NCBI GenBank assembly: GCA_009731375.1
Contig: BJOX01000105.1
Location: 1 to 24,910, forward strand
Direction: 5' to 3'
Length of the DNA stretch: 24,910 bases
Origin: Paulinella micropora
Lineage: Eukaryota; Cercozoa; Imbricatea; Euglyphida
Each line of letters starts with the position of its first letter. Positions within the stretch are counted from its first letter, which is position 1. This document shows positions 18,636 through 24,910 of this stretch, one piece after another. The translations under genes were made by a program, and so were the position numbers. The notes beneath the pieces were generated by a model, which did not search any database, was not told where the DNA came from, and was given only the letters and a program-made list of their open reading frames with translations.

Positions 18636-19230
18636 CACAGAGCTCTGGGCAGCCACAGTGGTCCCACTACACTTCAGACACATTTTGAGTAATCTTAACA
18701 CCGTGCTCACTGTCTTCGATTCAGCCAACGCTGTAATAGACTTACAGAAAGGCGGCTCACGAAAATGCCCACACCTCACGCAGTTATGTAAAATAATTGA
18801 TAATGCATACACGGAGCGGCTCAACATCAAAAACAAACTCTGGGGATGAGTGGAACGCTCACGTAACACAAGGGCAGACGCGAACTCAAAGGCACTGACT
18901 GCCGGCTTGACTAGCTTGACTGTCCACCCGGATATCATAAAGGCAATCACCTACCGATGGCACATAACGATCAGAGACGTGTGGGCACCGAACTTCGGGC
19001 AGATAGGACAGTCAATTCTTCTCGCACTGAAAGAACGCAAGCGAGTTGCGTTTGTGATACCCAAATGGAAGGGAAGACCTTGGTGGCCTCAAGTGCTTGA
19101 ACACGCGAGGGATTCATTCCCATTACCACCCGCGGCGTATACGCTAGCACCAACATGGCCCACACACCCGCTACATATACATAGACCTCAGTGGCACATG
19201 CTTGCAGTCTTATTTGATTTTGCTAATTAA
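18636..19230 (+). pseudogene. DIRS-like RNase H (rest) and methyltransferase-like linker
   Basis: Frame 1 continues the RNase H: TELWAATV (E at 18640-18642), VFDSANAVIDLQKGG (D at 18718-18720), and NTRADANSKA (D at 18877-18879). With D18546 all four acidic positions survive. A TGA at 18847-18849 sits between LWG and VERSRN, where related elements carry a hydrophobic/Trp position before the acid motif, so a TGG-to-TGA nonsense change is likely. The following ~110 residues include VAFVIPKWKGRPWWPQVL, typical of the region after RNase H in DIRS elements (shortened methyltransferase-like domain). The block ends at TAA 19228-19230. Confidence 0.7.
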
Positions 19231-19943
19231 ATTTGTTTTCTTACTACAGGCCACGTCGTACTTAACGACCTTGACATAGCAATATGGGCAAGCCAAGGCA
19301 AGAAAAGACAGTCAACGATGGACGCATATGCATCCTCACGCAAGCAATTCATCAATTGGTGTATCGTACACAACCGAATATGCTTTCCGGCCACAGCAGA
19401 GACGGTCGCTCACTACCTGAGACACATGTGTGAAAGCGGCTATGCAGAGAGTACAATCAAAGGGCACTTCGCCGCTATTAAGGCGCAGTACGCACTACTT
19501 CCCTACTGCGACCCCACCGATAGCCCATTGGTGCAAATGGCAAAGGAAAGAGCAGTGGCAGAAGCCCCGCAGGGCAAGGAATGCAAATACCCACTGTTGA
19601 GGGACGATTTACTCAAGATCCTCCAACTGCCTCTTAATGATTGGAGAGACAGCAGAAACAGCATCATGATTTTGCTGCAATGGATCTCTATGACACGAGT
19701 GGGCAATATCACTGCACTAAAGGTGGAGGATATATGGTTCCACACGACTACAATAAACAACAGCCCATGTGAATACATGGTACTCCGGCTGAGGCACCTC
19801 AAGAACGATAAAGGTGAGAAGCTAGTGTATGTCGGTCAAGGCACAGAAACATTTTGCGCTGTTAAATGGGTTCGAGCATACTTGCAGGCTGTGAAAGATT
19901 TATTTCGCGGTTCATGTATATATATGTATATATATACATATAC

Positions 19944-20019
<76 letters not shown>

Positions 20020-20480
20020 CTTCCAGTGCTGCGAGAATGAATGAATAAATGAATAAATGAATGAATGAATGAATGAATGAATGAATTAATTAATTAATCA
20101 ATCAATCAATCAATCAAGCAAGCAATCAAGCAATCAATCAGTCAATCAATCACTCGATCGATCAATCCAGCAACCTGCCTACCAATCTTCTTCAAAATTA
20201 AGGGAAACAGTCTGGAGCACTTAAGTAGCAAAACACCGTCCAGTATTCTGAAAGAGAAAGTGGCACTCATCGGATTGGATCCAGCTATCTACGCGTCACA
20301 TTCTAATAGAATCGGCTCGGCTACAGAGGCGGCAAGATTGGGAATGAAAATATACGCAATCAGGAGGAAGGATTGTGGTCAGATAAAAGTACATGTGTGT
20401 TCAAATATGTGCGCGACATCAGCTTAGAAAACAAACTGGCCATTACGAGCGTCTTGCAGGCAGGAGTCAAAATCGCTTAG
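19231..20480 (+). pseudogene. Tyrosine recombinase of DIRS-like element, interrupted
   Basis: Frame 1 is open from just after the TAA, with ATG at 19318. The N-terminal SAM-like DNA-binding domain is seen (YASSRKQFINWC, ESTIKGHFAAIKAQY). The catalytic domain has R at 19696-19698 (TRVGNITALKVEDI) and the beta-hairpin Lys region (HLKNDKGEKLV). After FRGS a TA/GAAT/TCAA microsatellite block with stops (~19917-20160) intervenes. The same frame then resumes with CLPIFFKIKGNSLEHL and the HxxR motif (HSNRIGSATEAARLGM; H 20299, R 20308). A frameshift near 20355 moves the end to frame 3: EGLWSDKSTCVFKYVRDIS, with catalytic Tyr at 20406-20408 and stop TAG at 20478. The enzyme family rejoins host DNA by a covalent tyrosine intermediate. 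This copy is dead. Confidence 0.82.
19917..20160. repeat. (TA)n, (GAAT)n and (TCAA)n microsatellite block inside the recombinase gene
   Basis: TA/CATA repeats (19917-20017), GAAT/AATG (20035-20085), then ATCA/TCAA (20094-20160). Coding similarity stops before it and resumes after it in the same frame. Confidence 0.95.
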
Positions 20481-20521
20481 ATACTCCTTGGTTCTCATAA
20501 GACATATGCTCAAATACAATC

Positions 20522-20546
20522 TACACCACCGTTCGACGATGGTGTA
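20522..20546. repeat. Hairpin just after the DIRS remnant
   Basis: TACACCA and TGGTGTA flank an inner CGT/ACG stem with a TCG loop and one C-A mismatch. It lies 42 bases past the recombinase stop. Function unknown. Confidence 0.6.
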
Positions 20547-20654
20547 TGCTATGGTTTACCAGATAAGTAACTGACGCTCGCTTATTAAAATCGATTCCCA
20601 TGCTGTACTAGAATGCGATTTAATTACAAAATACACTTACTGAACCGTTATTAG

Positions 20655-21158
20655 CGTATCGTATCGTATCGTATCGTATCGTATCGTATCTTATCGTATC
20701 CTATCCTATCCTATCGTATCGTATCGTATCATATCGTATCGTATCGTATCGTACCGTATCGTAGCGTATCGTATCGTATCCTATCGTATCGTACCGTATC
20801 GTATCGTATCGTATCGTATCGTATCGTATCGTCTCGTCTCGTATCGTATTGTATCGTATCGTATCGTATCGTATCGTATCGTATCATACCGTATCGTATC
20901 GTATCGTATCATATCGTATCATATTGTAGCGTATTGTAGCGTATCGTATCGTATCGTATCGTATCGTATCGTATCATATCGTATCATATCGTATCGTATC
21001 GTATCGTATCGTATCGTCTTGTATCGTATCGTATCGTATCGTATCATATCGTATCGTATCGTATCGTATCGTATCGTAGCGTATCGTATCGTATCCTATC
21101 GTATCCTATCGTATCGTATCGTATCATATTGTATCGTATCGTATCGTATCGTATCGTA
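20655..21158. repeat. (GTATC)n pentanucleotide array
   Basis: About 100 units of GTATC with scattered substitutions (CTATC, ATATC, GTACC, GTAGC, GTCTC, GTATT). Every unit from 20661 to 21150 keeps the 5-base register; I see no insertion or deletion. Confidence 0.97.
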
Positions 21159-22117
21159 ATATTAGTCAAGAGAAATGACGTATTTAACTGAGATATCCAG
21201 TGATAAACTCATGTCACATAATGACATGACTACAGTAACAAGTTCTCGTAATAGCACTCAATATCGGTCACATAACAATATAGTTCGTCATAATATATTT
21301 ACAGACATGCAGACGTAATATATGCAGTGAACAGAGCAATCTTACAGAAATAGATTCCAGAATAGCCTAACGTGTACAGTACGACGGCACCAGGGTTTAG
21401 TAAGAAGTCTAACGCTCAAAATGCATACAGGAACAGCATCGGACAAAAACGACACAACCACCACTTCACATATATGAGAGACTCAACACACTAAATTTAA
21501 AGTCGATAACATAACTTGTAATTACACCACTTTCTTCACAGCGAAAACGATATCAATGAAATACTCATCGATTCCAGATACACTACAATGGATTACAAGA
21601 ATATTTACGGGAACAGACATACAAAACACTTACACCACACACATCTACTAGGACATAAAACTGACCAACAAGAAAAATCTCGACAACAATAAGGATGCAA
21701 ACATACACAGACTAATGTTTGCATACTGGAAAAAGGACACAGGGTACGAACGCGCAGAATACAGGCATAGAAACGAAGATACATTGATAATCAGATTTGT
21801 TATCAGTCTATAATTGCTGTTTTAGTTTCGGGGTATTACACACGTTGCAAAGCTACTTATTCACAATTTAGGATCTTATCGTGGACAGAAAGAATGTATC
21901 ATGGACTATGCCAAAGCACAAGCAAAAATAATATTTTTCAGCAGCAAACAGCTCGATGAGTCTTTTCCTAATTTCTAGTCAGCCTAAAAAAAAAATTCCA
22001 GTTGAACCCAAAAAGGCAATTTTTGAGGGAATATATGCAATTTGTCGGCATTTCTTCCAGGCCTGGCAGGGGAAAATAGCATTACCATTTTTTTTTCCAG
22101 AGAGGTCTTTTTCGCCA
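21159..22117. other. AT-rich unassigned stretch
   Basis: About 960 bases without supported genes, RNA or clear repeats. Frames are short and frequently stopped. It may contain old, decayed transposon sequence. Confidence 0.4.
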
Positions 22118-23181
22118 CCTAGGAGAAAGGGGAGAGAGCTCATGGGATGTATGGTATGTTGTGAAATGAAGTTTTTGCAAGCTTGCGCAGCAAAAGCGTC
22201 ATTTCACAAATAACCATATCAGACAGAGTGGGCCGGTAGTGACAATCAATTGAGTTCACTTGCAGAGTTTCTCTGCGCAAATAAAGAAGCGGGAACTATT
22301 GTTCCCGCTCGAAAATTTGAAGATTAGAACAACAATCCTGTCCCCCTCAGATTTGCATTTTTTGTTTTATACAAAAGTGCTTTTAGTTTGGGTTTTAGGA
22401 AATGCAAGAACCCTCACCCACCCACCCATTTACATGATGTCTTCTCGTTTGGGGGCGGTGAGTGAGGGATGAGAAATTATACACATTTACACACATCCAC
22501 ACACATCTCACACAATTTTGCACATAATGCTTCTCATCTCATGCACAATCACGCATATTCCATGCACAATATCTTGCACAATCTAGGTCTTTTGTGTTTA
22601 AGCACAAAGACCTAGGAGAGAGGGGAGAGAGCTCATGGGATGTATGGTATGTTGTGAAATGAAGTTTTTGCAAGCTTGCGCAGCAAAAGCGTCATTTCAC
22701 AAATAACCATATCAGACAGAGTGGGCCGGTAGTGACAATCAATTGAGTTCACTTGCAGAGTTTCTCTGCGCAAATAAAGAAGCGGGAACTATTGTTCCCG
22801 CTCGAAAATTTGAAGATTAGAACAACAATCCTGTCCCCCTCAGATTTGCATTTTTTGTTTTATACAAAAGTGCTTTTAGTTTGGGTTTTAGGAAATGCAA
22901 GAACCCTCACCCACCCACCCATTTACATGATGTCTTCTCGTTTGGGGGCGGTGAGTGAGGGATGAGAAATTATACACATTTACACACATCCACACACATC
23001 TCACACAATTTTGCACATAATGCTTCTCATCTCATGCACAATCACGCATATTCCATGCACAATATCTTGCACAATCTAGGTCTTTTGTGTTTAAGCACAA
23101 AGACCTAGGAGAGAGGGGAGAGAGCTCATGGGATGTATGGTATGGTGTGAAATGAAGTTTTTGCAAGCTTGCGCAGCAAAA
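22118..23181. repeat. 493-bp tandem repeat, 2 full copies plus 78-bp partial third
   Basis: CCTAGG starts each copy at 22118, 22611 and 23104, exactly 493 bases apart. Copies 1 and 2 appear identical except for one base near the start. The third stops at 23181 inside the first hairpin. Each unit has several perfect inverted repeats: TTGTGAAATGA/TCATTTCACAA (22159-22169/22199-22209) enclosing TTTTGC/GCAAAA and the palindrome GCAAGCTTGC; GCAGAG/CTCTGC (22262-22276); AGCGGGAAC/GTTCCCGCT (22288-22309); and CTAGGTCTTTTGTG with CACAAAGACCTAG across the unit junction (22583-22615). A 70-codon ORF (22260-22472, repeated at 22753-22965) has no coding features. Confidence 0.93.
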
Positions 23182-23445
23182 CGATAAAAATAACCCGATA
23201 ATGATGCAGTGTTTGCAATCATAACCGCGTTAAATTTATGTTTTAACCCGAATTACAGCTTCACCATAAGAGTGGAGAGCAGAACGTATTACACACATCG
23301 CAAAACACAAGGCTTTTTTGATTTACTAGGTAATCCTGATCCACTGTTTTGCCGGAAAGTTGCAACCCTAATTTTTCAAATGGGAAAAATTCCGACAGGG
23401 TTCGAGAATCGAACCTGGGGCTTAAAGATGCTACTACTACTACTA
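23182..23445. other. Unassigned stretch with tRNA-like B-box hairpin
   Basis: No gene is supported. GGTTCGA-GAA-TCGAACC (~23399-23415) is a perfect hairpin; its minus strand fits a pol III B box (GGTTCGATTC), but no A box is placed convincingly. Confidence 0.4.
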
Positions 23446-23550
23446 GGCCTAGGCCTTCGATTTAATGAAGTTAAGAAATCTAACCTCTGGTCATCCATAC
23501 AAATCGTTAGCTCAAGAGCTATTGATTTAACTAGATGGTGACCTACGTCT
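23446..23550 (-). repeat. SINE-like repeat, copy 1
   Basis: About 92% identical to 23877-23988. On the minus strand it ends in GGCCTAGGCC followed by a TAG trinucleotide tail. It contains TAGCTCTTGAGC, an A-box-like motif. It is non-coding. Confidence 0.55.
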
Positions 23551-23574
23551 CAAATTATTAAGAATAATAAAAAT

Positions 23575-23694
23575 TAAATTATTAAAAATACTACTACTGC
23601 TACTAGTACTACTACTACTACTACTACTAGTACTACTACTACTACTACTAGTACTAAGTAGTAGTAGTAGTAGTAAAAATTAAATTATTAAAAA

Positions 23695-23760
<66 letters not shown>

Positions 23761-23828
23761 GTATACTACTACTACTACTACTACTACTACTAGTAAAAAT
23801 TAAATTATTAAAAATACTACTACTACTG

Positions 23829-23876
<48 letters not shown>
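23575..23876. repeat. (TAC)n arrays punctuated by a 26-bp AT-rich unit
   Basis: TAC/CTA runs alternate with three copies of AAAAATTAAATTATTAAAAA (about 23569, 23675 and 23795). One TAC run is followed by its inverse, TAGTAG (23650-23674). Confidence 0.93.
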
Positions 23877-23988
23877 GGCCTAGGCCTTCGGTTTAATGAA
23901 GTTAACAATTTAACCTCTGGTCGATCCATGCAAATCGTTAGCTCAAGAGCTATTGATTTAACTAGATGGTGACCTACGTCTCAAGTTA
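23877..23988 (-). repeat. SINE-like repeat, copy 2
   Basis: Second copy of the repeat at 23446, again with a TAG tail on the minus strand. It shares the internal inverted repeat GCTCAAGAGC. Confidence 0.55.
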
Positions 23989-24061
23989 TTAAAGGTAATG
24001 AGAAATTATCAAAAAAATTAAAGTATTAAAATAAAATGACTTAGATTAAAAATATTAAAAT

Positions 24062-24063
24062 AA

Positions 24064-24101
<38 letters not shown>
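24062..24101. repeat. (AAT)n microsatellite, runs into gap
   Basis: AAT units up to the first N. Confidence 0.95.
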
Positions 24102-24667
24102 NNNNNNNNNNNNNNNNNNNNNNNNNNNNNNNNNNNNNNNNNNNNNNNNNNNNNNNNNNNNNNNNNNNNNNNNNNNNNNNNNNNNNNNNNNNNNNNNNNN
24201 NNNNNNNNNNNNNNNNNNNNNNNNNNNNNNNNNNNNNNNNNNNNNNNNNNNNNNNNNNNNNNNNNNNNNNNNNNNNNNNNNNNNNNNNNNNNNNNNNNNN
24301 NNNNNNNNNNNNNNNNNNNNNNNNNNNNNNNNNNNNNNNNNNNNNNNNNNNNNNNNNNNNNNNNNNNNNNNNNNNNNNNNNNNNNNNNNNNNNNNNNNNN
24401 NNNNNNNNNNNNNNNNNNNNNNNNNNNNNNNNNNNNNNNNNNNNNNNNNNNNNNNNNNNNNNNNNNNNNNNNNNNNNNNNNNNNNNNNNNNNNNNNNNNN
24501 NNNNNNNNNNNNNNNNNNNNNNNNNNNNNNNNNNNNNNNNNNNNNNNNNNNNNNNNNNNNNNNNNNNNNNNNNNNNNNNNNNNNNNNNNNNNNNNNNNNN
24601 NNNNNNNNNNNNNNNNNNNNNNNNNNNNNNNNNNNNNNNNNNNNNNNNNNNNNNNNNNNNNNNNNNN
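24102..24667. other. Assembly gap (N)
   Basis: 566 undetermined bases, bordered on the left by an AAT array that probably caused the gap. Confidence 1.
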
Positions 24668-24910
24668 GCACTAAGCCGAGGTTATTCCGCAGTCCCCGCA
24701 ACGTCTTGCAAGACGTCACCGAATGTGCAAGTGCATACGCCAAGCGCGGTTGCTAGAGCTGCCTCGAAACCCCAGCCATAACAATCTGGTGTCTGCTGGG
24801 TCCTGGGCTATCAACCAGCATATGCGGAGTTTAAGATCTTTTACGCGCGCAACGACCCTCCTCCCCAGCATCTACCACCAAAGGGTTATGAGTTGGCGTC
24901 ACAGTTTAAC
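24668..24910. other. Unassigned end of window with 16-bp palindrome
   Basis: Normal-complexity sequence. ACGTCTTGCAAGACGT (24701-24716) is a perfect palindrome. No gene can be assigned from 243 bases. Confidence 0.4.

Larger units (their letters stand above)
18220..20480 (+). mobile_element. DIRS-like (tyrosine recombinase) retrotransposon remnant
   Basis: On the plus strand, three coding blocks follow in the DIRS order: end of RT plus RNase H, a methyltransferase-like linker, then a tyrosine recombinase. Known DIRS/PAT elements use this set instead of a DDE integrase. The reverse transcriptase core is missing; upstream lies microsatellite and inverted-repeat DNA. The remnant carries a frameshift near 18610-18640, an in-frame TGA at 18847, a TAA at 19228, a microsatellite block at ~19917-20160 and a frameshift near 20355. 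No terminal repeats are seen. It is not functional. Confidence 0.8.

Noticed and set aside
22260-22965. Duplicated 70-codon ORF in the 493-bp repeat
   Set aside because: It crosses several perfect hairpins, has no domain or coding bias, and is duplicated only because the whole unit is.
23399-23415. A tRNA gene around GGTTCGA-GAA-TCGAACC
   Set aside because: Only a B-box-like hairpin is present; no acceptor stem, A box or anticodon arm can be built.

Overview
The window looks like nuclear DNA of a repeat-rich eukaryote. It has a Ty3/gypsy-type gag-pol retrotransposon, a DIRS-type (tyrosine recombinase) retrotransposon remnant, tRNA-derived SINE-like pieces, GT-AG style splice signals, two assembly gaps and an extreme density of microsatellites. 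Nothing bacterial is visible: no operons, ribosome binding sites or CRISPR. The lineage cannot be fixed from sequence alone. A protist such as a chromerid or another alveolate is a guess from the general look of the Gag/Pol proteins and microsatellite load, not a demonstration.

Layout. 1-8910 is one Ty3/gypsy-like element on the minus strand: gag (8710-6017), an in-frame TGA, then pol (open from 6016, ending at 203), bounded by a short direct repeat at 1-120 and 8717-8910. 8911-12300 is non-coding, with GA/GAA/GGA tracts, a tandem pair of foldback repeats (9880-10265), a MITE-like element with perfect 16-bp inverted ends (11849-12041) and one possible minus-strand exon (12094-12182). 12350-14515 holds AAT/ATAC arrays that separate SINE-like modules and a tRNA-like SINE head, with a gap at 12931-13668. 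15500-16250 carries the best candidate for host coding sequence, a multi-pass membrane protein fragment. 16257-18200 is CATA, TCTA and CTAC arrays with higher-order structure and a large inverted repeat.

18220-20480 is a decayed DIRS-like element on the plus strand. It shows RNase H, a methyltransferase-like linker and a tyrosine recombinase, broken by two frameshifts, stops and a microsatellite block inside the recombinase. 20655-21158 is a GTATC pentanucleotide array in strict register. 22118-23181 is a 493-bp tandem repeat (two full copies and one partial) rich in perfect hairpins. 23446-23990 has two copies of a SINE-like repeat around TAC arrays. A second gap lies at 24102-24667.

Functionally, only the gag-pol pair forms a coherent gene system: Gag for the particle, and protease, reverse transcriptase, RNase H and integrase in the same reading frame behind a stop codon. 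Almost everything else is repeat-derived or decayed.
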